In this document: positions 32,515-42,671 of the stretch, one piece after another | How positions within the stretch are numbered: position 1 is the stretch's first letter | How the letters are laid out: every line of letters begins with the position of its first letter | Origin: Balaenoptera acutorostrata | Lineage: Eukaryota; Chordata; Mammalia; Artiodactyla; Balaenopteridae | Direction: 5' to 3' | DNA length: 64,000 nucleotides | NCBI RefSeq assembly: GCF_949987535.1 | Contig: NC_080067.1 | Coordinates: forward strand, 75,355,985-75,419,984 | Position numbers and translations under genes: made by a program | The notes under the pieces: model-generated | Told to the model about the DNA's origin: nothing | Seen by the model: only the letters and a program-made list of their open reading frames with translations | Database searches by the model: none

Positions 32515-34250
32515 TATCCCTCCTCTTCCTCCTCTACGGCCTCCAGAACTATGCCCAAGTCTTATCATTGTATCCCTCAAAGTCCCCAACAAAAAGCAAG
32601 ACAAACTAAACATCAGATAAACTAAGTAACCAATGACAAATGCGGAGCCAAAATTTTCTAGGAAACATCAACAAAGACTAGAACAACTGAGCAGCTACAA
32701 GGAATGATTGGCCAACTTGGGCCAAGTTTGGTCTCCCAGGCATTTGGAGTCATGCCAGCACACACTCATTCACTGAGGCTGAGGGTCAAAGCAGGTTGTG
32801 CCAACAGGGGAAACGATCAAACAACAGAACTTGGATGCATCAGTTCAGGATTAAAAAGGGGGGTGCGGAGGGGGAGGCTATCTCATCCTTTCAGTTGGGG
32901 TCATAATCAGAGTCCTCCATCAGCATGCCCAGCCTCAATTTTCAACATGCAGACCTATTTATACCGCCTCCCTTTAATCAATGTAATGACTACAAAAATA
33001 AATGAACTGGAAAGGAGGGTGGTAATAAGGACAGAATGCACAGGAAACAAACCGGCACGTATTTCAAAGCAACAGTTTCTTTTCTGGAACCGGCGGGCAG
33101 TGAAGAATTCTTAAATATATTCTAGCACTCAGCTGAACCATCCTTGCCACCTGCCCCATACACACGTTCTAGAGGTCATTTTCCCCCACAGAAATTTTTT
33201 AAGGAGGAAGAAAACAGAGGAAGGGGAAATGCTCTATAGTCTCAAATAAGAAAAGGAAAATAGTGTTTTCATTTTATGATGGAGAGAAAAAAGAAATGTT
33301 CTTTCTTGCATTTTCCAGACTCCAAAGGCTCTACATATAGGAAATTTAAAACAATTAGAACAAAGAAAATGTGTCAATATGGCCGACATAATTAGAAGAT
33401 GGATAAAGAAACAGGTGAAGCCCAGTCATCCAGCAAATCCTCAAGCTGTGCCTTAGAATTTTCAGAATTAACTCCTCACCATAGACTCTCTGGACAGTCT
33501 CTCCAGGTCACTTTCATCAAGATGCCCATTTTCTCTGCCTGTAGCAATCTTATTCCATTTCCAAATTACTCTGGGTTTGCCTGTTTCTATTTTCCAGAGC
33601 ACTCAGAAATCCAGATTCTTAAAAGTGCTTCCGTCTCATCGTCTCTGATTTCTCTCAGCTACTTTTCTTTCCCATTATCACCCTGAATCCAGCCCTCAAC
33701 ATCTCCCTCCCCCTGAGACTATCTGAATCGCCACTGACCTGGTTTATCTTACTGTATAGCTCTTTGATCCATCTTCCACATACCCCAATATTTATAAATA
33801 AATGAACAAATAAGCAAATGAATGAACATATGTGTGCATACATGAGTGAAGCCTGAAGTCCTCAGCCTGACCTTTAGACCAATCACACCCACATCCGCTC
33901 CTCTCCCACTTAAGGCCACTTGACTCCTCACCTCCACACCATTCCACAGCCGTTCTATTCCATCATGACCCTGTCAGAACTCAACACTCCTTTCTCTGCA
34001 GGGCACTTCTGTGCCAAGTAGTTTTTCACACTAAGGTAGCATTTAATGCCATGTGACTTTTATCATTTGATGCTCACCAAGTTTCAGTTCACCACAAACG
34101 TAACCATGTATTATTTACAATTCCTTACTGAGTACCTATGATGGGCCAACACAGGGGTTACAACAGTAGTATCAGGGTTACAACCTGAGCGCCGTTCAAT
34201 AAATACCCACTGACTATGTCAATGAATAAGGGACCCCAACAGAAACAGGA
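32515..34250. other. No gene or clear repeat seen
   Basis: Unique-looking with a GC-poor centre. Weak L2-like words occur at about 33480-33720 and 33960-34220 ('ttactgagtacctatgatgg'). Frames at 32704-33114 and 33399-33686 have no known product. Confidence 0.4.
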
Positions 34251-34254
34251 TGTC

Positions 34255-34510
34255 TGCGGACATTTATTTTGCACTATGCTAAATGACAGGCATTATACTA
34301 AATGCTTCAACTACGTTTCTCTGTGTGTGTGTGTGTGTGTGTGTGTGTTTTAATTAAATCCTCAAATGACCTCTCAGGTAAGTACCATCATTTCCATTTT
34401 ACAAATAAGGAAACTGGGGTTCCAGCTTCTAAGATCAGAGTCAAAATGCAGCAGTGCCAGGATTCTGTGCGAGGTCTGTTGATTCCAGAACTCATTCTCT
34501 TGAACATTAA
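34255..34510 (-). repeat. MIR SINE, reverse orientation, with (TG)n inside
   Basis: 'gacaggcattatactaaatg' near 34286, 'gtaagtaccatcatttccat' near 34379, 'tttacaaataaggaaactgg' near 34399 and 'gccaggattctgtgcgaggt' follow the reversed MIR order. A pure TG run at 34322-34348 splits it. Confidence 0.65.
34322..34348. repeat. (TG)13 microsatellite
   Basis: Uninterrupted TG dinucleotides within the reversed MIR. Confidence 0.95.
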
Positions 34511-34514
34511 ACTG

Positions 34515-35795
34515 CTCTCCCTCTTGCCCTCCCCCTTCCCCACCACCTACCATTTAAGGGATAGAAAATGGAGCTTTGGAGAAGTTGTAAAGCAAGACAA
34601 AAACGCCAGAGAACTACGCTCAGAATAAAAGAAATCAGAAGAGCTTCTGACTGTACTCAGGACGGGCTGTCGCCACCACGTCTTATCAGAGGGCAGGTTT
34701 GAGGAGGTGAGATGTGGGATACCTTCCTTTAGCACAAGCCCTGGAGCCTCTGCACTTGGCTTTAAGCCCCAGCTTCCAGACTTTTTAACACTGTGAGCTG
34801 GTGCAGACCACTTCAGCACTCTGCGTCTCAGCTACGTCACGGGTTCAGTGAGAATCGCAATGCCTATCTCACAGGAGAAATGAGGAAACATGAGGGAATC
34901 CAGGCCCTAAGCACCACAAGAAAAGAGATCCAGTTTATCTTTTTCACAGCTCTACCCCTGCCCCTGGCATTGCACTTGGCACATTTTCTGAAGCCTGAAT
35001 CTCTTGTCCACTAATAACCTGCTGCCTACGTGATATCTAAAAATAATGAAGACATCATCGTCATATTCGTCATCATCATTATTACCACCACCCTAAAACA
35101 TAGGGAAAAAAAATTAAGCAAAAATAAATTAAAAAATAATATCCTACAGCAGGCAAACAGGAAAAAGAAGTATTTGCATTTCGTTACAGCTACCATGACT
35201 GCACACTTTTCACAATGGAAGAGATATAAAGGAAGAAAAGAGAAAGGCCAAAAGAAATATGAATAAATAAAGAAATCTAACGGATATCCTAAAACGTGTA
35301 ATCAAAAAGAACAGGCCTTGGAATATAAACTGAAAGATCTGCTCAGAGAGAACCGATTGAAAGCCCAAATTGAGCAGCCTCAGCAATTTGTGGGAGAAGA
35401 AATATTCTGAAATGGCATAACCTAGGAACAAAGAACAAAGCGTTTTTATCTGGCTCCCAAACGATTAAATGAACATGCCAATTCCACGTGGAAGACGGGC
35501 TTTAAAGAACTGCAGTTGAGCCGAGGGAGCATTCAAAGTGAGTTGGAATTCATTAGACGCCAGAGGAGAAGCAGTCGCAGATTTCTGAACAGGCCTCTCC
35601 AGCCCAGGCCAGGAGGAGCCCGAGGCAGCCCAGAGCTGGCTGAAGCCTCAAAGGAAAACCACTCTGTGATGAACCCATCCAGCCTGTGCATCTTACCCAG
35701 CTCCTGGGCTCCTTTCCTCCCATAGGCATTGCCAGTCTACATGTCCAGTATCGCTGAGGAACTACAGAAATGTGGCAAAAGAGGAAAAAGCCCTG
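34515..35795. other. No gene or clear repeat seen
   Basis: Contains an A-rich stretch at 35030-35280. Around 35030-35430 the text 'aataataaaggaaat..' is AT-rich and could be a very old LINE remnant, but no landmark is firm. Confidence 0.4.
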
Positions 35796-35799
35796 GCTG

Positions 35800-35915
35800 C
35801 AGTTAGGAGGGCATGAGGTCAATTCTCACTCTGCCCCTCACGTAGAGAGAGGAGGGAAAGTCCTCCCTCTGAGACAGTTTCCTCACCTGTGATGTGGGAG
35901 AAGGCGGGAGGAATA
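35800..35915 (+). repeat. Possible MIR SINE fragment
   Basis: 'gtcaattctcactctgcccc' near 35818, then 'gacagtttcctcacctgtga' and 'tgtgggagaaggcgggagga', in MIR order. Confidence 0.5.
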
Positions 35916-35980
35916 CATCACATCAGGATATCGGTTCCTAAGTCAATGGGCAAAAATCAAATATGTTAAAAGCAGCCCTG

Positions 35981-36632
35981 CACGTATACAGACAAAACTA
36001 TAACTGAAAAAGATACATACACCCCCGTGTTCACAGCAGCGCTATTCACAATAGCCAAGACGTGGAAACAATCTAAATGCCCATCGACAGATGGATAACG
36101 AAGATGTGGCGTATACAATGGAATACTACTCAGCCATAAAAAGGAACGAAATAATACCATTTCCAGCAACATGGATGCAACTAAAGATTATCATACTATG
36201 TGAAGTAAGTCAGAAAGAGAAAGACAACTGCCATATGATATCACTTATATGTGGAATCTAAAATATGACACAAATGAACCTATCTATGAAACAGAAACAG
36301 AATCACAGACATAGAGAACAGACTGGTGGTTGCCAAGTCAGAGGGGGTTGGAGGAGGGATGGAGTGGGAGGTTGGAGTTAGCAGATGCAAACTTTTATAT
36401 ACAGAATGGATAAATAACAAGGTCCTACTGTATAGTACAGAGACCTATATTCAATATCCTATGATAAACCGTAATGGAAAAGAATATTTAAAAAAGAATA
36501 TATATATATTATGTATAACTGAATCACTTTGCTGTATAGCAGAAACTAACACAATATTTTAAATCAACTATACTTCAATTTAAAAAATATTAAAACTAAA
36601 AAAAGAATTAAAAAAATATTAAAACTGAAAAA
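35981..36632 (+). mobile_element. 5'-truncated L1 insertion with 13-base target duplication
   Basis: About 650 bases of L1: the end of ORF2 ('tattcacaatagccaagacg', 'atgcccatcgacagatggat', 'tggaatactactcagccata', 'aacatggatgcaactaaaga'), then the 3' UTR ('cttatatgtggaatctaaaa', 'gactggtggttgccaagtca', 'aaggtcctactgtatagtac', 'actgaatcactttgctgtat') and a split A-rich tail. The duplicate 'aaaagcagccctg' at 35968-35980 and 36633-36645 flanks it. Point changes and an inserted AT run have broken the ORF2 end, so no L1 function remains. Confidence 0.96.
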
Positions 36633-36649
36633 AAAAGCAGCCCTGGATA

Positions 36650-37795
36650 TCCTACACTCACCCAGATGGTAGGGTCAACATGTTTTAATGCATATACCAT
36701 GAGGGCATATGGGACCTGAGGCCAAAGGAGAGCGCACACTTCTGTCTCTATCTGCCATCTCCTGCCCCTGAGGACACTGCCTCCTGGTGGGACTCCAAGT
36801 CATCAGCACCCTTTAAATTGCTTGCCCTCTTTCTATTTTTTTCCAAGTCATATTATTACACTTCTGTAATTAAAGGGCACAAAATATAACATCATATTGT
36901 AAGTCCTGCCTCAATCAGAGCGATGTCTAAAGACCAAGAGGGTAAAAGAGACGTGAAAGCACTGTGAAAACAACCAAGTGCTTTACAGTAATAATATTCA
37001 TCTCATATGTTGTGAACTTCCAGTGGACTCACGGAGGAGTATTTCCAGGATCTAACACAGAGGCTGACAGATTTTCCAGGCACTCAATAAATAATGGAGA
37101 TCAATGGATAAAGTTATGAATCAGCTAACCCTCAATTTAGTATCATCTATTGCAGGTTATAAATGGGACAAGATATGTTACTGGACCTATCTTGTAAGTA
37201 CTCACAATCTAGCTGGAGAAGACACGCTCTCAGGACACACAGGGCTGAAGACGATACACCTGCAGATGCTACTTCCAGGATACAGACCACAGCATAGGCA
37301 GGGGAGGAATTTGTGAGCTGGACTCACCCGCAAAGGATCCTATACAGGATGACACTTGAACCAGGATTTCATAACACAAAATGGATGGACTGTGGATCTG
37401 GGAGAGCTCTTAAAAAGTCAGTTATTCAACTCCATTATTTTAAGGTTGAGAAAACTAAGCTTTTGGAAGGGGCTCTTGGGTAGTGGGCTCACACAGCAAT
37501 GGCAGCACCACCACCAAAGACCATGGACCCTCGCTGAACAATACTGCGCAATACAGAATAGGTCTCACTTCACCTCACTGGGAACAGCAGTAAAACAAGC
37601 CTGGCCATCAATCTTTACTCCAAAGTCACTTACTAAGCACCATGAGACAAAATGCTAGACAGTGTGGCAAGTGTGTGCATACACGGACACATACACACAC
37701 TCTCTCGTGTTTCTTTCTTTCTCCCTCCTCCCTCCACCCCCCCCCAAAAGGATTCCTTGCCCACAACAGAGCTAAGAGAGTGCCTGAAGGTCAGT
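36650..37795. other. No gene or clear repeat seen
   Basis: Unique-looking. Words near 37190-37260 ('actcacaatctagctggaga') hint at an ancient repeat but are insufficient to name it. Confidence 0.4.
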
Positions 37796-37799
37796 CAGA

Positions 37800-38055
37800 G
37801 AAGAAGGCAGAATTTCCATCTTCATGTCCCAACTCAAGTATCACCTTCCCAGTGAGGCCCTCTCTCCTGGACCATTTGACTAAGGACAACCCCATCCCTG
37901 CTCCACCACCTGACACCCTATGCATACATTTTCTCTCTCTCTCCCCTGCACAGGATGGAAGGGCCATGGGCAGTGATCTCTGTCCATTTTCCTCAGAGCT
38001 TCATCCACAGCACCAAGCGTGTATTAGACACCCAATGAAATGTTTACTGAAAACA
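37800..38055 (+). repeat. L2 LINE 3' end
   Basis: 'actcaagtatcaccttccca' near 37832, 'gtgaggccctctctcctgga' near 37852, 'ggatggaagggccatgggca' near 37954, 'cacagcaccaagcgtgtatt' near 38006 and the terminal 'ttactgaaaacaatgaataa'. The 204-codon frame running through here (37642-38256) is antecedent-free L2 text and a lysine-rich A-tract, not a protein gene. Confidence 0.75.
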
Positions 38056-38059
38056 ATGA

Positions 38060-39220
38060 ATAAACGCAGAAATCAGAGGCTTCATGAAGAAAACATCATT
38101 TGCCCTCATCCTGAAATGATGGATGGTATTCAGGAAAAAAAAAAAAACAAACCCAAAAAAACAGATGCTGACATGAGTAGGTGTCAGAGTAGACATTACA
38201 GGTGGAGGAAGCAGTGTCACACCAGTGAGGGGTTCCTTGTCCTAAATGCAAGATGATTAAAGAAAACTAAAGCAGAGATACCGTACAAGGAAACCCCAAA
38301 TGTCTGGGACAGTGTATACACATAATTCTGTATAAATAGAGCTGGAGGGCTACCACCCAATCTCAGGAGGCCACTTTGATAGCCCCAGTCTCACACAGAC
38401 CCTGTTAAAAAGCAATTCAGCTGGGGAGGCGGGGAGGGTAGGGGTAGAGAATAATGCTTGAAGCCACTGAATATAGCACAGGCTTTCAAGCTGTTGTTCA
38501 CGAGGCCAAGTGTTTCCCCGAGCCAAAGCGCTGCCCCGCCCTTCACTCTGCCTTGGCCAGCCCAGAAAGGCCAGCCAGGGTCTCTCCTGCATTGTTTTCC
38601 ACCCCCATTTCAGGTTCATGCCACAAAACTGGGCAGAAACTCACAGGGATGCAAAGGGCTTTTTTTTTTTTTTCTTTTCTAGTTATTTTATTTATATATT
38701 TTTTAACGCTGCAAAGACTGATTTGGGAAACAAGTAAATCTGAAAAGGAGAAAAGTCATTAGCATGCATAAAAAATAAAGGCAGTAGAATATTGATTGTG
38801 GCAATTTAGGAAAGCTGGCACAATGTACCTCTCCAGTTCACAGGAAACTGAGAGAAAATATAGTCCACGTTGCATATTAAATGGAGAGAACATGGCCTCA
38901 GGATGCAGGCAGTTGCTGAGTGGGCACAGACAGCCTCTGTGCCCTGTCTGCCTGCCCGCCCCAGGGGCCAGCACTGCCAGAGCCACCCAGGACAAACAGG
39001 CGACATTACCAACGTCTACGGCCACTTTTTCACTTATGTCCCTGACTCAGAAGTCAGCCATTTCCCACAAGTAATCTAAACACATCTGAAATAAATCCAT
39101 AGACACTCAGAGGGATACAATCGATGTTCTAGTGAGGAAGGTTTTAAATACCAATTTTATTTCTCTTTCTTTATTCTGTAAACAAAAGCAGATTGGTAAA
39201 TAAATAACGTAAGCTGATGA
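38060..39220. other. No gene or clear repeat seen
   Basis: Unique-looking; thirteen T at about 38660-38672. Several frames on both strands overlap at 38750-39080, a sign of chance openness rather than coding. Confidence 0.45.
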
Positions 39221-39224
39221 TTTC

Positions 39225-39480
39225 TGAAGCGCTGGAGTGGTTTAGAGGAAAGTGCCTTGAACGAAAAACCAAAAGGTTAAACTTCGTTCCTGCTTTGGGG
39301 CAGCGCACACCAAGTGACCTTGGGCAAATCATCAGGCTTCCTTGGGCCTCAGCTTCCCTTCCTGACTGCATCTTACTGAGAATTAAATGGATACTATTAG
39401 TTCACTGAATTGTAACAACCCTCTGAGTTGATACTATTATTAACCCCATTTAACAAAATAATTTTTCCAAAACTCACAGG
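39225..39480. repeat. Two MIR-like fragments, opposite orientations
   Basis: 39225-39385 reads forward: 'aagtgaccttgggcaaatca' near 39312, 'ccttgggcctcagcttccct' near 39340. 39400-39480 reads as reverse complement: 'gaattgtaacaaccctctga' near 39407 and 'actattattaaccccattta'. The two cannot be one continuous copy. Confidence 0.5.
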
Positions 39481-39504
39481 CAAGAGGAAGAGCCGGGCCT
39501 CGCT

Positions 39505-40196
39505 GGACATTTGGTCCTGTCCAAAACATCCATAAGACATTAGGTCCACGCCAAAAGGTCCTTAAAAGCTGGTCCTGGGCTTCCCTGGTGGTGCAGTGGC
39601 TGGGAGTCCGCCTGCCAATGCGGGGGACGCGGGTTCGGGCCCTGGTCCGGGAGGATCCCACATGCCGTGGAGCAACTGGGCCCGTGAGCCACAACTACTG
39701 AGCCTGCGCTCTAGAGCCTGTGAGCCACAACTGCTGAGCCCACGTGCCACAACTACTGAAGTCCGCACGCCTAGAGCCCGTGCTCCGCAACAGGAGGGGC
39801 CACAGCAGTGAGAGGCCCGCGCACTGCAACAGGGAGTGGCCCTCGCTCGCCGCAGCTGGAGAGAGCCCGCGCGCAGCAGCGAAGACCCAACGCAGCCAAA
39901 AATAAATAAATTAAATAAATAAATAAATTTAATTTAAAAAGAATAAACATAGTTTAAAAAAAAAAAAAAAAAAAAAGCTGGTCCTATCCAAAATGTCCAT
40001 GAGCATATTTGTTCCATGCCAAATGGTTTCGGACAGGAACAAATATCAAGAACCTTTGGGTGTGGATCAACTGTCTCCATCTCCGTGGACATTTTGGACA
40101 GGACCAAATATGACCGAATATCAAAAACCTTTCGGCATGGACCAAATGTCTTATGGACCAAATGTCTTATGAGCATTTTGGACAGGATCAAATATC
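39505..40196. mobile_element. Foldback (long inverted repeat) element, unassigned, SINE-interrupted
   Basis: The left arm (39505-39576 plus 39973-40004) and the reverse complement of the right arm (about 40083-40196) align over roughly 100 bases: 'atttggtcctgtccaaaa', 'ataagacatt', 'ggtcca', 'aaaggt' and 'tccaaaatgtcca' recur in the same order. A partly matching third unit lies near 40008-40055. The right arm carries a tandem copy of 'gaccaaatgtcttatg'. This is the layout of a MITE or foldback DNA element. No transposase frame is present; the 138-codon frame at 40016-40429 is the palindrome translated. I do not recognise the family. Confidence 0.75.
39577..39972 (+). mobile_element. CHR-2 SINE, long-body subtype with internal repeat
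   Basis: 'gggcttccctggtggtgcag', B box 'gcgggttcgggccctggtcc', then an extended body in which 'gagccacaactactgagcc' is followed by 'gagccacaactgctgagccc' and 'cacgtgccacaactactgaa', and distal 'gaagacccaacgcagcc', then (aaat)n and a long A tail. The duplication 'aaaagctggtcct' at 39564-39576 and 39973-39985 fixes the insertion inside the foldback element. Confidence 0.96.
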
Positions 40197-40199
40197 TGC

Positions 40200-41335
40200 T
40201 AACTGAGTCAGAAATGCGAATCCGCCTGATTCCGTCTCAGGTCCTTAATCCAAACCCTATACTGCCCTCAAGTGATCATCTCCAAGCCCCTTCTTGTTCT
40301 GACCATCTAAGGCTCTCATTTATTCATCTGTGTAAATTTATTCAAATAGAAAGGGTTGAGGCCACCAGAGTCTACTTGCATTCAAATAGCACCCAAGTAT
40401 GGGAGGAGACCTCCCACCTAATGGTATGAAAGGTGTTTTCCACCCCAGTAGCAAATCAGAGAAGCAGTGAAAAGCTCCTTAAAGCCCCAGATCATATCTG
40501 GGTTCTGTTCTGATTAGCTGTCTGGGGACAGAGAAGCAGTACCATGACCTCTAACAAAGACCCATTTCTAGTGACAGCCCCTCCTATCACCCTCCCCCAT
40601 CACAGTCCGTTATCATCTGACATTATCATCCAACGTGCAAAGACAACTCTGTGATAACAGTTGTTTTCATAGGCTGGGGCCACAGGCCAAGTGCAGCAGA
40701 GAAAAGTATAATCACACTAGGGCCAGGCCCTGCTCTAGGGGCCAAAATGCTAAATGAGAAGAACGGAGCTTAGCAGCACCACATGCAACCGAGAATTCAA
40801 ATGTTTCAAGTGTGTGTGTTGACCACTAAGATTGTGTGACTGAAGCTGCATGAACAGAAGTGGATTCTCTGGAAGTAGATGTGTCTGCTTTGATTTGTGC
40901 CCACACTACACCTGGAAGATTCTCATTTCATTTCACCCAACACACTGACAAATAGGAAGTTCCATTAGTGTGGAGGAAGCTTGGTGATGAAACTATACCT
41001 GGACGAAGACTTGAAGAAACTGGGAAGATTTAGACAGGAGAAGCCTTGGAAGCCAGGAGCACCATCTTCAAAGCCTGAAAGCCCTCCCTCCTCCCTCGAG
41101 AGGAGGACGCTTATTACTCCATGTTCACCCTGATTGCTGAATGATGGAGACGGAGGGAGGGAGAGTGGGCCCCCATTAGAGAAAGAAATTCCCCAAAAGC
41201 TGCCACCCAAATATAGAAAATTTGCCTCTGGAAGAGTCACTCCCCAGTGCTAGAGGCACTGAAGCAGGGGCTGGACAACCATTGAGAAAAGAGGCTGAGG
41301 AGTTAAGGAGTCATGATTCCATAAGAGGTCAAAGT
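40200..41335. other. No gene or clear repeat seen
   Basis: Unique-looking. The minus-strand frame 40965-41240 has no recognisable product. Confidence 0.45.
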
Positions 41336-41337
41336 GC

Positions 41338-41778
41338 AATTTGGGATGAATTGTGTCCTGCAAAAAAGATCAGGTCCTAACCCCCCAACTCCCTTATCTA
41401 TGAGCGTTCCCTTATTTGGAAATAGGGTCATTGCAGATGTAATCAAGTGAAGAGGAGGTCCTTATGAATTAGGATGAGCCCTAAATCCAATGACCAGAGG
41501 GAAAGCTGGACACAGACACACACAGAGAAGACGGCATGTTAAGATGAAGGCACACACTGAAATCATGCAGCTGCAAGACAAGGAATGCTAAGGATGGCCA
41601 GCAACCACCAGAAGCTAGGAAGAGGCAAGGAAAAGATTTTTCCTTAGGGCCTTCAGAGGGAGCACGGCCCTGCCAGCTCCTTGATGTCAGAATTCTAGCC
41701 TCCAGAGCTGTGAGGGAATAAATTTGTTTGAAGCCACCCAATTTGCGACAATGTGTTACTGAAGCCCTTCAAAATTGA
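41338..41778 (+). repeat. MaLR-type LTR (MLT1/MST group)
   Basis: Landmarks: 'tttgggatgaattgtgtcct' near 41340, 'ggtcctaaccccccaactcc', 'ttatttggaaatagggtcat' near 41411, 'gcagatgtaatcaagtgaag' near 41432, 'gctggacacagacaca', 'caaggaatgctaaggatggc', 'accaccagaagctaggaaga', 'tctagcctccagagctgtga' near 41694, and the terminal 'gaagccacccaatttgcgac'. Most of the LTR survives, with eroded ends so the 5-base duplication is not visible. Confidence 0.85.
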
Positions 41779-41784
41779 TAAAAC

Positions 41785-42524
41785 GTAGCAATCCCTGAAC
41801 CTGGTGACATTCTATCTATGTCTTAGGAACTGAAAGTTGTTTTCCAAGTGGGAATTTTGATGGAGTAATAACATTAATTTTCGAATCAGAAGGAATGGCA
41901 GGAAACTGGTTTAGTTGGGTTTTTTTAAAACTCATTCACTGAGTGCTTAATATGTGACAAAAATTCTCTGAAGCCCTGAGGACACAGGATAAGGAGACAT
42001 GATTCCTGCCCTCAGAGAACTCACCATCCACCTTCTACCATAACTTGACAGGTGCCTTTACATCAATGATAGGGCTGTAACAGAGGCATTTATAAACACA
42101 GAGGTAAGCAAAAGAGTAGAATGTCATCCGCGACAGTGGGCGGCAGGGAAGACTTTTTGCAAAGGTTACATCTGCACTAGATCTTTAAAAAGTAGGTGTC
42201 CTCCAGGTGAACCAGATAAGGAAGTGCTTTCTAGACATGACAGCCCAGTACAAAGGCCTTGAACTAACTCCTCCAGATATGGGTAGATTAGGGCCTAAGA
42301 AGGGACAAAAAATAAGAGCTATGGGGAAGCATCTTAACCTGTACAGGAAATAGTCTAGGAAACCTCACAAGTGCTTGGACAACCCTGATTCCAATTTTTA
42401 AGAGTCCTATTCAATTACCCCCGCTCATACCCAGAACACTATGTCATGTTTATTGTTTCATTTTAGAGTAACTGGAGTGCTAGATTCCTTCCCCCATGGC
42501 TGGTTATATACCACCTTGTAGTTC
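41785..42524. other. No gene; weak repeat-like text
   Basis: Around 41930-42260 the words 'ctcagagaactcaccatcca' and 'actttttgcaaaggttacat' suggest an ancient mammalian repeat, but I cannot assign it. Confidence 0.35.
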
Positions 42525-42525
42525 T

Positions 42526-42656
42526 TTTTTCTTTTTTTTTCTTTTTCAGGGTTTTATTTTTTTTAACTTTTTCTTTTATATTGGAGTATAGCCAATTAAC
42601 AATGTTGTGATAGTTTCAGGTGCACAGCAAAGCGACTCTGCCATACATATACATGT
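42526..42656 (-). mobile_element. Very short L1 3'-end insertion, 15-base target duplication
   Basis: On the plus strand: reversed poly(A) 'tttttcttttttttt', then 'ttttatattggagtatagcc', 'aacaatgttgtgatagtttc', 'aggtgcacagcaaagcgact' and 'ctgccatacatatacatgt', the reverse complement of a cetartiodactyl L1 3' end. Only ~130 bases were copied. Flanking 'ccaccttgtagttct' occurs at 42511-42525 and 42657-42671. Confidence 0.95.
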
Positions 42657-42671
42657 CCACCTTGTAGTTCT

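Noticed and set aside
37642..38256. 204-codon open frame with a proline-rich and lysine-rich product
   Set aside because: Most of it is L2 3' end plus A-rich and C-rich low-complexity sequence. A second overlapping frame is also open.
40016..40429. 138-codon frame with repeated motifs
   Set aside because: The repeats are the translation of the foldback arms; the nucleotide palindrome explains them fully.
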